Below are positions 1 to 11,767 of a DNA stretch of 64,000 bases, one piece after another (positions within the stretch are counted from its first letter, which is position 1; each line of letters starts with the position of its first letter). A program made the translations under genes and the position numbers. This stretch comes from Mixophyes australis (Eukaryota > Chordata > Amphibia > Anura > Limnodynastidae). The stretch spans positions 186,991,850 to 187,055,849 of the forward strand of contig JAVHZZ010000006.1 in the NCBI GenBank assembly GCA_036250195.1, in the 5' to 3' direction. The notes below the pieces were generated by a model. It made no database searches. It saw only the letters and a list, made by a program, of their open reading frames with translations, and was not told the DNA's origin.

Positions 1-140
1 TCGCTCTGTCTGTCTGTCTGTGTGTGTATGTTAGGGAATTTAGACTGTAAGCTCCAATAGGGCAGGGACTGATGTGAATAAGTTCTCTGTACAGCGCTGC
101 GGAATCATTGGCTCTATATAAATAAATGGTGATGATGATG
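1..140. repeat. Fragment of a dispersed repeat ending in an AATAAA-like, GATGAT-rich tail
   Basis: The text around 57-125 (gggcagggactgatgtg, then tgtacagcgctgcgg and ctatataaataaatgg) recurs, in either orientation and degenerate, near 11768-12060, 24225-24400, 31190-31382 and 61098-61310. It is therefore a family dispersed through this locus. The end has a short ATG/GAT simple repeat. I do not know the family name; a SINE or LINE 3' end is possible. No coding potential is seen. Confidence 0.6.
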
Positions 141-609
141 AGATGAGGATTTGTAACAGAAGTAACACCATGCACTTCCGCTACGTACTCCGTCCATTTG
201 TTCCAGAAGTGTTGACCCTGTGTTCTGCCTGTGGAGTATGTTTTATCCTCCTGCAATGGTTAGCTAACCCAGCAGAATCAGCTCTCTCACCTCCATAGTG
301 TTCAGTGGAGATGACTATTTTGTATCCCAGCTGCTTACTGCCAGAGATTCAGGGACCAGCCTTTTCCCCCATCATACATGTTCTGGCAGTGAGACACTGC
401 ACACCTGTACTAGAACGGCTGCCGGTTTCAGGGGGTTTCCCAGCAATTACCAAACTGAGCTGCCCTCTTGAGCCCTTCAGACAAGCCTTCAGACAACATA
501 TAGCACTAAATTTGATGCCTCCAGTGCACCACTCATTGGTATCTGCAATTGAGGACCCAGGCTGTCACTGGTAAAATGTACTACACTACTCATGCAGATA
601 GATGGGGTT
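141..609. other. Non-coding stretch, nothing recognised
   Basis: The open frame at 305-574 has no recognisable domain or exon-like borders. No repeat structure is visible. Confidence 0.4.
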
Positions 610-1062
610 TTAACCAGTGCCCTCCCCAGACTTACACATCAACATGCCTGTGCCTTACATGACTTGCACATTCACATGTTTGTGCCTTCCCCTCACTTGC
701 CCACCCACAACATTTCTGCCTTCCACTGAATTCTGTACTCACATTGTTATTCCCTCACCTGGCATGCGCACCCATACAGCTGTGCTTTCCCCTGACATGG
801 GCACCCACACGGCTGTGCCCTCCGCTGATTTGTGCATACGCTTATGCCCTCCTCTGACTTGCGCACCCACATGGCTGTGTCCTTCCCTGACTTGTACACC
901 CACGCAGTTGTGTCCTTCCGTGACTTGTGCAACCACATGCCTGTGCCTTCCCCTGACTTGGGTACCCACTTGCTTGTGCCTTCTCCATTCTTGCAGACCC
1001 ACATGTATGTGACCTTCCTTGACTTGGGCACACTCACACACCTGTGACCTCCCCTGACTTGT
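610..1062. repeat. Degenerate 33-bp minisatellite
   Basis: A unit built round 'cccctgacttg..cacccacatggctgtgcctt' repeats roughly every 33 bp for about 13 copies. For example, the gcacccac at about 862 and the acacccac at about 895 are 33 bp apart. Because 33 is a multiple of three, frames stay open on both strands (617-1012 plus; 739-1107 minus) and give 11-residue periodic peptides. These are by-products of the repeat, not genes. Confidence 0.85.
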
Positions 1063-1921
1063 AAGAAAATGCAAAGAAATTTTACTTAAAATGCTCTTGG
1101 CACACAAAGACTTTCTTATACTTGTTGATTTGGACCCTCAGAGGCATTTGTATTAATGAAGCAGACTGCAAACAGTGCGTTCCACTGCAGACACAACTGT
1201 ATACATGGCCTGTACGTTTATTGTTACACTGATGAAGACTACAAGATTCAGTGTAACATAAGATGTTTAAAGGTATGATTTAATACATTTTGCATGGGAT
1301 TAACTAGCATCTGTTATTACATATCCTTCATCAGCTTTTTCATATATTTTTGTGGCCTGTTTGGGGTGCAAAGAATGATATTTGACATATGGACTGTATC
1401 AAATACTGTCTGGACATATGTCTTTACTCTAATTATTGTTCCCACTAAAAAAGCTGGTCGTTATATTTTTGAGCAGGAACACTATGAATTTGAATCAGTA
1501 ACGAGTTGGATTGCTATATGTTTTTATTTCACATTGCATATTTATGATTTGTCTTAAGGTGATGATACATATGTTTTGCAGTTATATGCAGTGGGCAACT
1601 GCTCTGAATGTTGCATTCATTTTGATACTATTAGTAACATTCAATTAGTTACACTATATGCATTACTAATGTGAACAGTAAATATTTTGAATATCATTTA
1701 TGTAGTAAAATCTTAGAACAATGAACATTTATGTAGTAAAATCATATAACAAGGGAAAGGACTATTTAAGTCTTTGAATAAGAGTGTAAAATTGTTATAC
1801 GGAACATCCTATTACAGGGGACTAAAGTATCAGCCTATGATCCCCACAGTATGGAATGCAGACTCGTCTGCTAATAATAGTATATTTTTGTGTAACGAGA
1901 AAATCATATTGAAAATAAAAT
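1063..1921. other. AT-rich intergenic or intronic sequence
   Basis: No recognisable exon, RNA or mobile element. The 87-codon frame at 1294-1557 is hydrophobic because the DNA is T-rich; it has no splice-site context or family motif. Confidence 0.4.
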
Positions 1922-2612
1922 TAATGTTGGTATTTTTTCTAATTAATAACTAGAATTAAATAGATGTTCTAATTAATTAATTAATTAATTAAATGATCCT
2001 TGTCACAGATTTATCTGATAGATGTAAATTAAATTTATTGTTGATATTTCTTTTGTACAATAATAGAATTAGATTTTTATAATGATATTAAGAATTAATA
2101 CAAATAATTCTTTGTGTGGTCTTTAGAGGCTATAAATTAAATGAACACTGAAATGAAAAGAAATTAAAATTAAATTAAATGCAACACATTTCTGAAATTG
2201 GGATCCCAAGCATTGAAGCTTCTATTTTTGAGAAAAATAGCTCATAAACAGCATGATGAACCATGGTGATTTGATTTGAAATTCTGCCGCTATGGATCAC
2301 AGTTATCAGATTCTGCTTATAAGTTTCCCCCTATCTCTTAAGGAATACATGGAGCGAATTGTTCCTAATTATGTTTAGTTGGGATTAGAAAAACATATGT
2401 ATTTCTGGGTAGATTCACATTATGATGTAATAAATTAAATTTTTATAGTGTTCTTCAGATTTAAATTATGAAGCTCAATAAGCGTTATTCAACTTTTACA
2501 AGAGATTGGACTGGATCTACACTATGATATGGGACACAAATTGCTGGTACCAGCATAATCCTTTTTCACTGATATACATTTTGAAATAAAGTTTTATATG
2601 TTTAAAGCTAAT
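1922..2612 (+). repeat. Left arm of a ~690-bp inverted repeat pair
   Basis: This AT-rich segment (from 'ttaatgttggta' through a TTAA/AATT run to 'ggtaccagcataatcc' and 'ttttatatgtttaaag') is matched in reverse complement by 5503-6412, after a 221-bp insertion is removed from that copy. It is one copy of an unclassified interspersed repeat. No ORF. The (taat)n tract at about 1971-1992 is longer here than in the partner. Confidence 0.85.
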
Positions 2613-3117
2613 ACATGTATAGTTTTTACTTTAATTTTTAGATATACTAGGCATAGAAGGTAAAGCTAAACTGAGCAATATTTTAGGAGAAAATTGGAGA
2701 AAATTTAATTGATTAAAAGTGGTGGCTCTAAAGCAGTAGGTGGGTAAAATTGAATGTGGAATTTTTAGCCCATTACATTTTGTGGAGCATTTGCTAGCTG
2801 AAAAACTAGCTGCAAAATGATTTTATATGGTTGGGTATCAACGTTGAATTGTGCACATCCTAAGAACAATAGGTTACACTTTCATTTTATTAAGACAGTG
2901 ATTTCTTAATTCATCTTGCCTCAAGTAATCAGCATCAATATCAATATATCAATAAAATTGAAATAAAATAAAATTCCCTGCTCTTTTACTTTGAAAGATG
3001 GACAGAGATGATGTTTTTGCTGTAAAATGAAGTAACTTAGTGATGCTGGAGGTATACTTTCTTACATACCTTTGTAGACTGAGTCTATTAAAGTCAACCT
3101 TATTCATTTGTGTAACC
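2613..3117. other. AT-rich spacer, nothing recognised
   Basis: No coding, RNA or repeat signal that I can support. Confidence 0.4.
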
Positions 3118-3310
3118 CAGTGTTTCCCAACTCCAGTCCTCAGGGACGCCCAACAGTGCAGGTTTTCCAGGTCACAAGTGATATAATTAGGACCACCTGT
3201 GGATCTTTCAAAATGTGTCAGTTAGTAATGAATACACCTGTGCTCCAGCAAAGAGATATGGAAAACGTGCACTGTTTGGGAGCCCTGAGGACTGGAGTTG
3301 GGAACCAGTG
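3118..3310. mobile_element. hAT-type MITE, 193 bp, with 8-bp target duplication
   Basis: The ends form ~50-bp terminal inverted repeats starting cagtgtttcccaactccag and ending in ctggagttgggaaccagtg. The element is flanked on both sides by gtgtaacc (3110-3117 and 3311-3318), an exact 8-bp target-site duplication. A CAGNG end plus an 8-bp TSD is the hAT signature. It is non-autonomous; the open frame across it is incidental. Confidence 0.88.
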
Positions 3311-3318
3311 GTGTAACC

Positions 3319-4440
3319 TATAAAAATTTGTATTAACTTATATGGATTATCCAATCGGTGCTAAGAGGAGTTACAATGCCTCCGTGACATCAAGGGTTCC
3401 CTGTGAATTGAGAGACAGCATTAACCTGTATATTGATTCAGCCTACAAAATTTTCCTCCACTATGTTTAACGCACCTGTGACTTTAAGTTGTCCAAAATA
3501 AATATAGTTCATTAAATTTTTTTAGCAACTTTATTAAAATTATTGATTTCCTAAAACGAAAGTGAGGTGGCAAGAATGGTTTTAAACTTGAATTCATAAC
3601 TTACCCAAAATTCACAAGCAAACTTATTTAATGATAGTTATTAACACATTCAAAATGTTTTCTTTATGGGCCAAATGTCTCTTTAAGTGAAAATATTGAC
3701 CAAAATGCTGAGCTCTCAGTCTAAGTTCAATTTGTTACTGAAACCTGCATCATGACATTAGCTCCATATTGTGCAACGTATACTATGTGCACGTCAAAGG
3801 AAAATGGTATGTCAAATTTTACAAGCCGTAGACAGCAGTTCCCATAGTAACTCACAATATCTAATTATATTTATACTTCTTTATCCACACGGGGAAAAGA
3901 TAGTGACATATGCAACAGATCTCAACATCTTTGCTACAAAAATCCATTGTATGGTTAAGTGAGACAATGCACATGATACTCACTAACTTTGTGAGTGCTG
4001 TGTTAGTTGCTGTTAAAAGAAACAACCCAAAAATGCTTCCTATACTGTCTCATGAACAGGTACAATTATATGATTGAAAAATATACAAAATAGGACACTT
4101 CACTGCCATAGTATTAGTGAATAAAGAAAAATGTCTTTGGGGAAAGTGGGCATTAACTATGGCGCACTAAATTACAGGACCCTTCACCAGCTCTACAGTG
4201 CGTGTTTTGCATACATGAATTTGTTGAAATTTATAGGTGCACAATTGCTAAATAAAGATAGGCTTTCCAACATCCCTGTGTGTCGAAGAAGAAAATAAGG
4301 ACATTGCACAGGGCTACATTTAGGCTAAGCTGTAAGAGACTTACCTGGTCCTTGCTCCTGTTCCCCATCTCAGCTGCCGCTCTGTTCTTCCAAGCAGGTG
4401 GCACGGCTGCGGTCATGTGACACAGGGGCAGGAAATTTGA
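3319..4440. other. Intergenic or intronic sequence, nothing recognised
   Basis: The open frames at 3771-3962 (plus) and 4231-4416 (minus) show no family motif or splice context. Confidence 0.4.
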
Positions 4441-4900
4441 ATTCTCCTATATGTAGAACGGTCTGACACACTGCCTGTGTCAGAGCAACGACTTACCACT
4501 TGGTGTTTGGCTCCCAGTGTGTATCCTTGGGCTGCTTTCTAGTGTCTCCTGTGTATGACCTATTGGCTTGCTAGACCTCTGCTCCTGGACTTCTTCTTTG
4601 CTGCCTGTGCTCCCATGTATCTGACCCAGCTATTCATATTGACTACTCTGCTGCCTGTGCTCCTGTGTATCCGACCTGGATATCCATACTGACCACTTCT
4701 CTGTCTGAGCTGAAGTGTATCCAACCTGGAAACTCTTCTGTGTGCAGTGTTGCTTCAGTGTATCTGACCCGGTGTTCCACTGATTACAGCCTACGACTCT
4801 TCTGTATGTGCTGTACCATTTCAGCTTCTAACTCCTGCTTTGCCGTGTGTGTTGTACTACACTACTGCTACAGAGTCTGCTCTCCTTGGTTCAGCCTGTT
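4440..4900 (+). repeat. ~50-bp imperfect tandem repeat, possibly LTR-associated
   Basis: The phrase 'ctgcctgtgctcc.gtgtatc.gacc..g.tat.catactgac' recurs with a spacing of about 50 bp between about 4600 and 4760, with weaker copies on both sides. Comparable promoter-proximal tandem repeats occur in the LTR-like sequences at 17.99-19.15 kb and 45.8-48.6 kb, so this may be a decayed member of such a class. That link is inference. The frame at 4665-4946 reads through the repeat. Confidence 0.55.
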
Positions 4901-5502
4901 CTTTTACCTACCATCTATCACCTATCACGTCAGTGGGCTGACCTAAGTGCTGCGTTATTGGTGAAGACCGGGGGGGTTCTTAGGGAAGGCCAGCGCTAAC
5001 ACTGACTGATAGAAATATCTGGGAGACATAACATAAGCATACGGAACTGCAGCTTTCAAATGTAGGTTTGAACCAAAGGCTTTTAGTGGGTATATCTGAT
5101 AGTCCTGAGAAGTATATGTGTTAGAGGGAAAGATTGCACTACCCATGTTCCCCCTATAATATATGCTTCCCCACCATTCTCACCCTGTCACATCTGACCC
5201 ATGACCCCTCCCCCAGAGGATCCTACTTGCTATAGAGTCTGCTGGAGGAGAGCTCTTATCTTCACATCACCTCCCACCACCTCTGCTGCACATAGGAATG
5301 TACTGTGAGCAGCAGACTTGTGACTTCCACTCATAATGTGTCCATGGCTTTGCACAGACCGCTCACGTCATGGACAGCCACGTAAAATGTGTAGTGCAGT
5401 GCAGCACTTTGACCCCTCCTTCACTGAACACAGAAGCAGGGTAAGAGAGGCTGGCAGGGGCAGCTTGGGAGAGCATTGTGAAGTGTGACATACTGTCGCA
5501 GT
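4901..5502. other. Unclassified sequence
   Basis: Moderately GC-rich with short open frames only. A short palindrome (gacatactg tcg cagtatg) lies at about 5489-5508. No gene signal. Confidence 0.35.
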
Positions 5503-6412
5503 ATGACACATTTATTAGATTTAAACATATAAAAACATATTTCAAAATGTATATCAGTAAAAAAGGATTACACTGGTACCAGCTATTTGTGTCAGAGCCG
5601 TAACTAGGGAGGTGCGGGCGGTGCCGTCGCCCAGGGCGCAAGCCCAGGGGGGTGCAGTCACCTGACACCTGCCTCTTTGCCCAGGCTCAATCGCTCCACA
5701 CTGTACCCTACCACAACTCTAATAAATTAGTTGTTGCTTGTCACTCCCATTTAGATGGGGGGCGCCGGTGCCCTGTCTCGCCCAGGTCACTAAAATGTCT
5801 AGTTACAGGACTGATTTGTGTCACAAATCATAGTGTAGATCCAGTCCAATCTCTTGTAAAAGCTGAATAATAACTATTTAGCTTCATAATTTAAATCTGG
5901 AGGACACTATAAAAATTAAATTTATTACATCACAATGTGAATCTACCAAGAAATACATATGTTGTTCTAACCCCAGCTAAGCACAATTAGAAACAATTCG
6001 CTCCATGTATTCCTTAAGAGATAGGGGGAAACTCATAAGCAGAATCTGATAGCTTGATCCATAGCGGCAGAATTTAAACAGGTAGAAATCAAATCACCAC
6101 TGTTTATCGTGTTGTTTTATGAGCTATTTTTCTCAAAAATAGACGTTTCAATGCTTGGGATCCCAGTTTCAGAAGTGTGTTGAATTTTATTTCTTTTCAA
6201 TATCATTTCATTTCAGTGTTCATTTAATTTATAGTCTCTAAAGACCACACAAATAATTCTTTGAATTAATTCTTAATATCAGTATAATCTAATTGTACAA
6301 AAGAAATATCAACAATAAATTTAATTTAAATCTATCAGATACATCTGTGACAAGGATCATTTAATTAATTAAAAACATCTATTTAATTCTAGTTAAAAAA
6401 TACCAACATTTG
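5503..6412 (-). repeat. Right arm of the ~690-bp inverted repeat pair, interrupted by a MITE
   Basis: Reverse-complement homologue of 1922-2612, collinear from 'attagatttaaacatataaaa' to 'ataccaacatt'. The hAT MITE at 5593-5813 splits it; taking that out, with one target duplication, restores continuity with the left arm at the ggtaccagc..atttgtgt block. About 2.9 kb separates the arms. Confidence 0.85.
5593..5813. mobile_element. hAT-type MITE, 221 bp (cagagccgtaact family), 8-bp TSD
   Basis: Begins cagagccgtaactaggg and ends ctagttacaggactg. Flanking atttgtgt (5585-5592 and 5814-5821) is an exact 8-bp duplication. The same ends delimit the 1.9-kb element at 46273-48181, so both belong to one non-autonomous family. 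It is nested in the right arm of the long inverted repeat and is therefore younger than that repeat. Confidence 0.92.
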
Positions 6413-6546
6413 ACAACTGGGACATACTGTCCCAGAAGTCAAAGTCCTGACTGTGCAGGACAATTTCAAATAAATTGGGACTGTCCCAACAGAATCAGAG
6501 CAGGTGGCCCACTGAGCTGCTTTGTCCTACCAGACAGCATTCAAAC
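6413..6546. repeat. Fragment of a 'gggactgtccc' dispersed repeat
   Basis: The text 'ttgggactgtcccaacagaatcagagcaggtggc..ctgctttgtcctacc' is repeated in a cleaner form at 56465-56530, and partly at about 46940-47060. Unclassified interspersed repeat. Confidence 0.55.
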
Positions 6547-6974
6547 TAGAGATTCTCACTGACCCTCGTGTTTTGGTTTTGGTTTTGGATCTGGATTACC
6601 GTTGTGTTTTGGTTTTGGTTTTGGATCTGGATTACCGTCGTGTTTTGGTTTTGGTTTTGCCAAACCGCCGCCCTTGCGTGTTTTGGTTTTGGTTTTGTTT
6701 GGTTTTGTTTTGCAATTTTGTTTAAAAATCAATGTTTTTGGGTATAAAATAACCTAATTTAGTGCTCCACCTGTTTTTTGGATAAGTAACTTAATTCTTA
6801 AGCTAATAAATTGGGAAGAAAACAGTTTAATCCCTGGTAGGCCAGCCTTAATTCTGCACACAAACCTGATTGTCTTCCTCTTCATCTTAGTCTATTGGCA
6901 ATGCAGCCATCGTCTTTGGGTGTATATTACACCCTACACTTATAGTTACACCCTACACCTATAGTTAAATATAT

Positions 6975-7330
6975 AAAGAAATGGACAAAGGCAGTTTGAT
7001 TTCTGTCTCTATAGCCCCCCCCCCTCCACTTGTAATTGAATAGAAAAAAAGCAGCCTGCATAGACTGAACAATATAAAAAATAAATGGACCAAGGTAGTT
7101 TGGTGGCTGTCTATGACCCCCCCACCCCCCGCCCTCCACTTGTAGTTGAATAGAAAAAAAGCAACCTGCATAGACTGTAGAATTAGAATATAAAAAGAAA
7201 TGGACAAAGGCAGTTTGGTATCTGTCTGCATCAGACTCCCTCTCCACTAGGAGTAAACTAGAAAACTATTTAGTCGTCATAGACTCTAGAATATAAATAG
7301 AATTGAGAAAGGCAATTTGGTATCTGTCTG
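6975..7330 (-). repeat. ~105-115-bp tandem repeat inside hAT copy D (3' side)
   Basis: The motif 'aaagaaatggacaaaggcagtttg' recurs at about 6975, 7080, 7195 and 7302, with a C-rich tract and 'tgcatagactg' between copies. About four units. Minus-strand open frames at 6927-7247 follow the repeat and are not genes. Confidence 0.8.
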
Positions 7331-7364
7331 CATCATAATCATCATCATTATCATCATTAGTGCC

Positions 7365-8045
7365 CTAGTCGCCTACACAAATCTCCCCCTCATCCTCTTC
7401 TAATTCCAAAGTGGCATCCTCAATTAGTGTATCACCGGCTACACTCGGGCTGTTAAGGCACACATCAGCAGAACTGCTGAAAGGAACCTTCTTTATGGGT
7501 ACACTGTCACTAACAGAATGCTCACGATTAGACATCCCACTGGTGGATGGACTCTCCACAGGGATTGGTGTTATTTCTGATTCAGAGCATACATTATCCT
7601 CTACTGCCTCACTGTTTTCTTGCAGCTCGGCTTTGACGCGTAACAGTAGTTGTGCACCTTTTTTTGGACTCCAAATGAGTCGGTCTTGCTTGGTCACGAG
7701 TGACCGTACAAGAAGAAGGCTGGGTGACATTTTTGGATCTACCACTAACAGAGGAAGGCAAAGGACTCATTCTCTCTTTGCCACTGCGTGTGTAGTATGG
7801 CATGTTGGCAATTTATTTATTTTTTATCGGCACTTAACTTTTCATCAGTTACACTTCTTTTTCGCTTCAACACGGTAAATTTTTTTTGGGTGTGTGTTTT
7901 TTTCCCCTGATTTAAAAAGACTGTTCTTTGACATCGCCTTTCCCAGATGACGTACTGGGAACACTATCATCAGGACTGGTGACAGAATCGGGTTGCTGAT
8001 TCTGCTCATATGTGGACTGCTTTGAATCCATTTTAATGAGGCCAA
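7365..8045 (-). pseudogene. N-terminal remnant of hAT transposase ORF (copy D)
   Basis: Minus-strand frames here match the start of the coding region of copy A. A Met-led acidic stretch with PSTSSGK lies at about 8033-7912, then MPYYTRSGKER at 7803 (compare MPFTTRSGKER in copy A), then a second module in another frame (7745-7365) that ends in an acidic tail. An in-frame stop near 7912 and the frame change break it. It is truncated before the BED finger. As in copy A, the TRSGKER module and the following acidic module lie in different frames. Confidence 0.75.
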
Positions 8046-8080
8046 AGCACTTGTAGTGCCAAAATTGTATTAGATAGATA

Positions 8081-8350
8081 CTGCTGACAAATATGACTTT
8101 TGACAGCCAGAAAAATTGCAGAAAAACACTGGGGAATATGGGACACCCCAAAAGCACTGGTAGTGCAAAATATATTTTTTTTTTTATACTGCTGACAAAT
8201 ATGACTTTTGACAGCCAGAAAAATTACTGTAAAACACTGGGGAATATGGGACACCCCAAAAGCACTTGTAGTGCTAAATATTGTTTTAGATACTGCTGAC
8301 AAATATGACTTTTGACAGTCAGAAAAATTACTGCAAAAGAATGGGGAATA
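8081..8350 (-). repeat. ~106-bp tandem repeat in the 5' leader of hAT copy D
   Basis: The motif 'ctgctgacaaatatgactttt' starts at 8081, 8189 and 8293 (periods 108 and 104), each followed by 'gacag.cagaaaaatt' and 'cactggggaata.gggacac'. It lies between the right (5') end of the element and the start of the coding remnant, as do the leader repeats in copies A and C. Confidence 0.85.
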
Positions 8351-8678
8351 AGGGACACTCCAAAAGCACTTGAAAAAAAACCCTCCTCTATCCTCCTCTT
8401 ACTGCTGTAACAATTGGTATTAATATTAGATTTGTCTAGAATAGAAACAATAATGTGTCCAATTATTGCTCTGTCCCTGCGGTGATATAGCCTCTGACCT
8501 AACCCTGCTCTCTCCCTCTGTCAAATGGTGATGGATTGCTGTGGAGGCTGGTATTTATGCTTTTCAAATCTTGCGAGAACCGAGCTCAGAAATACGAATA
8601 CGTCACGATGACGTTTTGCCTCGATTTCAATTCCGAATGGGCGGGAGAGTACCGAGCCTGCCCATCTCTAATTCAAAC

Positions 8679-10317
8679 AGAAGTAAACCTTGTTATTGTA
8701 TGTTTATTAACTGTCTCTACATTGCATTATATAACTGGGAAAAACGTATTCTTTATTTTAGGTGGCTCCAAAGAAGTTGACTATTGGAAATAGTCAAATA
8801 AATAATATCTTTATACCCTGTGCGTTTTCAGATTTACAGTTATAGGGATCATGCACAGTTGGATATATTGCATATTGGATAAAATGCGTGCACATCCATT
8901 CATATGCAGATTTGTTACTTGCTATTCCTGACATAAACCTCTTGCATGTGCTAGTGTTGTAGACCTGGACTGAGCATATGCACGTAAATGTGCTTCTTCA
9001 TGCGTACGTCATTTCCTGCTTACATTCAGGGTCCAAATGCATCCAACTGCACATAAACTGCATAATCTCTGAGTTATAATGTCATTAAGTGCTCATTTGA
9101 GACTTCAAGGGTTATGTATTGCAAGGAATAATGTACTTCCTATAAGGATTTATTATGGATATTAGAAGCATCTTGGATTTCTTGACCTACATTAAAGCAA
9201 GTGTCCTGTGTCCTTCTGAATTTATATGGCCTCAGAAATCCTCTAATATCTTTAGAATTTAGAGTAGGGAATGCATTGTCCCATATATATCTATTTATAG
9301 CTTAGTGAAATGAATAAATAGTTAATATATGCTGGCACTGAAGTAAAAGGTAGCACCATGCATTGAGAGGTTGTGAAAACACTTAGAAAATATGATATGT
9401 GACAGGTGTTTTTTTGGAGGGCAAATGTCTCACATTAAGACATATACACACCAAAAATACATTTAAACATGTGATGCAGACACCACAATCATCCTGATAT
9501 CGTCTTCAGCCTTCAGCGCTATACAAAAGACTCATTTGCTATTCCCCATAGAGAAACACAATTAAAGAAAAACAAAGATAGCATTAAAGTACTATTCTTA
9601 ATTAAATGTAAATGTGGCAGGCCCTTGTGAATATATGTTATGCACAAACAATGGATAAAAATGACTTAAATTACATTCTATAGTCATAGATGCACAGTAT
9701 TAATGTATGTGTTTGAAATGGCTTCATTTAGCCACCTAAATACCTAGACTATATACAAATATGATTGTACTAAATTGTAGCATTGTCACCCACACCTTAA
9801 AACAAGAGCTAAAATGGAACCATGTATACAGTAATATGACATCAAGGGAAAAGGCCAAGGGGAAATAGCTGAGAGAAAGGCAAATCTTGATATGTAACAT
9901 TTCCTGAAATGAATGTAATATTCTTCTCACTTCGCAGCTTGAACAGATTCCTATATACTGTTATGGTTACTTTCTAGGAGAAGAAAGTCAAACATCAAAG
10001 CAATGTGCAATCAGGGTTTCTCAACCTTTTTAACATGTACTAAGGCCTCCTTAATGTGTGGCTATATATTTATAGTAGCCTGTGTAAATTTATATTGAGC
10101 AAATTATTATGTATTTAAATGCTTTAAAAATGCCCACCTTGTTCCCTTTGCATATGTATTATTATTATCTAATACATTTAACAGCATGTTGTGTTATATT
10201 TATCAGATTGAGGTACACCTTAAATATATCTGAGGCAACCCTTAAGGTACACATACCTGAGATCCTAGAATGTAAAACACAATGGAGGTTATTTGCTAAT
10301 AAATTACAAATATACAG
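8679..10317. other. Intergenic or intronic sequence, nothing recognised
   Basis: AT-rich. I searched for receptor extracellular-domain exons (Cys/Trp-rich, AG...GT flanked) and found none I could support. Confidence 0.4.
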
Positions 10318-10931
10318 TGAGGCAAGGTACACACTGGAGTTTTTTCGTCCAATCGCGGGTAAATCAGCTGATATACGACCTGTTCGGTCGAAAGTCGGGT
10401 TAGTGTGTATAATTACAGGATGGTCGAAAGTCATCCCAAAGTGTTTATTGCCGGCTCATTTGGTTGGTCATATTGTTTAGTATTTTCCTCCAAAACACCT
10501 AACGATCATGTAGTGTGTATGTACTCATGATTATGATCTCCATAGAGTTTACAGAGTCATGGTCTTTTCAGCCGATGCCAGCAATGAACATGTCCTGGTG
10601 ACTTAATGTAGAAAGTGCTGTAGATGGATTTGTTTGTTTCTTCTGAGATGGAAAATTTTGTTTCAGAGTCAAAGAAGCTAACAAAATTCGTAAGGACATG
10701 TGGATAGATATAACAAGGCGGTTAATCAATGTGACAGGAATGAATGAATGAGTGACTATTGTGTTATTATTCTTTAAAGGACTAGAGGACCAGATGAAGA
10801 ACACAGACTTGAAGATTAATCGTGTCAGTGTGTATGCATGAATCACCAAGCAATCGGACCTTCAGTCGTAGTAAACTAGTTTTAGATAACGTGTGGGTCA
10901 GAAAATTCTTCAGTGTATACCTAGCCTAACC
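10318..10931. mobile_element. MITE-like element, ~610 bp, with ~28-bp terminal inverted repeats
   Basis: The left end (gaggcaaggtacacactggag, then a T-rich run) is mirrored at the right end (gaagaattttctg and cagtgtatacctagcc in complement). No clear target duplication was found, so exact borders and superfamily are uncertain. No transposase frame. Confidence 0.6.
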
Positions 10932-11117
10932 CATAATAACCAATGAGCAGTTAGTGATTGATCCAATGCAAATTAGACAACAAAAGCAAATAGTTATTTG
11001 TTTGCTATGGGTTATGAGACAGAGATAGGAAGTGTATTTGAATGAGCTCTAACTGTGATCTGCCAACTATGTCAGTTGTTGAAAGGACAATTTTTGACCT
11101 GTCTTTTCATATTTCAG

Positions 11118-11215
11118 AGGGGACATTTCTACACAGTGAAGATTTTGTACACATGCGGATATGCCACCTCCTTGTTAGCACTTGTCAGCGCCATAAGCAT
11201 CTTCTCTCTCTTCAG
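11118..11215 (+). CDS. Class B1 GPCR exon encoding TM1 (98 nt)
   Basis: Preceded by a polypyrimidine tract and ATTTCAG, followed by donor GTGAGT. Read in phase 0 it encodes RGHFYTVKILYTCGYATSLL and on to the FSLFR sequence at the end of TM1, closing with two bases (AG) of a split Arg codon. The next exon supplies G, giving the FRxLHC junction typical of secretin-family receptors. The 98-nt length equals the family's conserved TM1 exon. The upstream extracellular hormone-binding exons are not visible. The product is a plasma-membrane peptide-hormone receptor, usually Gs-coupled. Plus strand; next exon 8.2 kb downstream. Confidence 0.93.
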
Positions 11216-11767
11216 GTGAGTATGACTTAAAACTGCATTTTCAACACCTTTTTAGCATAGATGCCAATTGGTTAAAATGAATAATTGATTTGATTTATCC
11301 ACCAAATAATTCTAAAAACAAATGATTGAAAATCCACAAAATGTAATACTGTATAAATGTAATAGGAATGTGGTAGTAAGACTTTCCAATAGAAAATAAT
11401 GAATAGGTAGGTGCATTTAATGCATGCTGGAATATTACACTTGGCAGTGGTTGCCACACTGCTCACAGTTGTGTAAAAAAAAAATATATATATATAGCTA
11501 AATAAATACAATTAGCATTACTATATTATTTGCGGGTGAGATGTCATCAATTAACTTATTGTTTTGCTTTTTTACTTTTTCAATATTTTCTCATTTTCTT
11601 TCCTCCTCATAAGGAATTGGTCTTTAATATTAAATGAGACTCAGTATTGATGATACTGCAATAAGCCACAAGCATGGGGGAGCTTTCTGTTTTTTTTTCC
11701 TGCACACCTGAGACTTCTATTCTGAGGCTGTGAGTGTCTTGTGTGTGAGGAAGGGGTTCTATACCCC

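Larger units (their letters stand above)
6547..8670 (-). mobile_element. hAT copy D: deletion derivative of the ZBED-like transposon
   Basis: Left end tagagattctcactgaccc and right end gcctgcccatctcta form short TIRs (tagagatg.gc-like). Exact 8-bp duplications, attcaaac, flank it at 6539-6546 and 8671-8678. Orientation is minus: the 3' subterminal tggttttgg-rich segment is on the left and the 5' end with its ccgagctc/accgagcc motifs is on the right. Only the N-terminal coding module remains (about 7365-8045, minus). The BED finger, RNase-H-like core and hATC domain are absent, so it is non-autonomous. Tandem repeats occupy both sides (6975-7330 and 8081-8350). Confidence 0.9.

Noticed and set aside
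617..1107. Open frames on both strands with 11-residue periodicity
   Set aside because: A 33-bp minisatellite keeps all such frames open; no codon or domain evidence for a protein.
1294..1557. Hydrophobic 87-codon frame that could suggest membrane segments
   Set aside because: T-rich DNA yields Phe/Ile/Tyr by composition; no start or splice context and no receptor motif.
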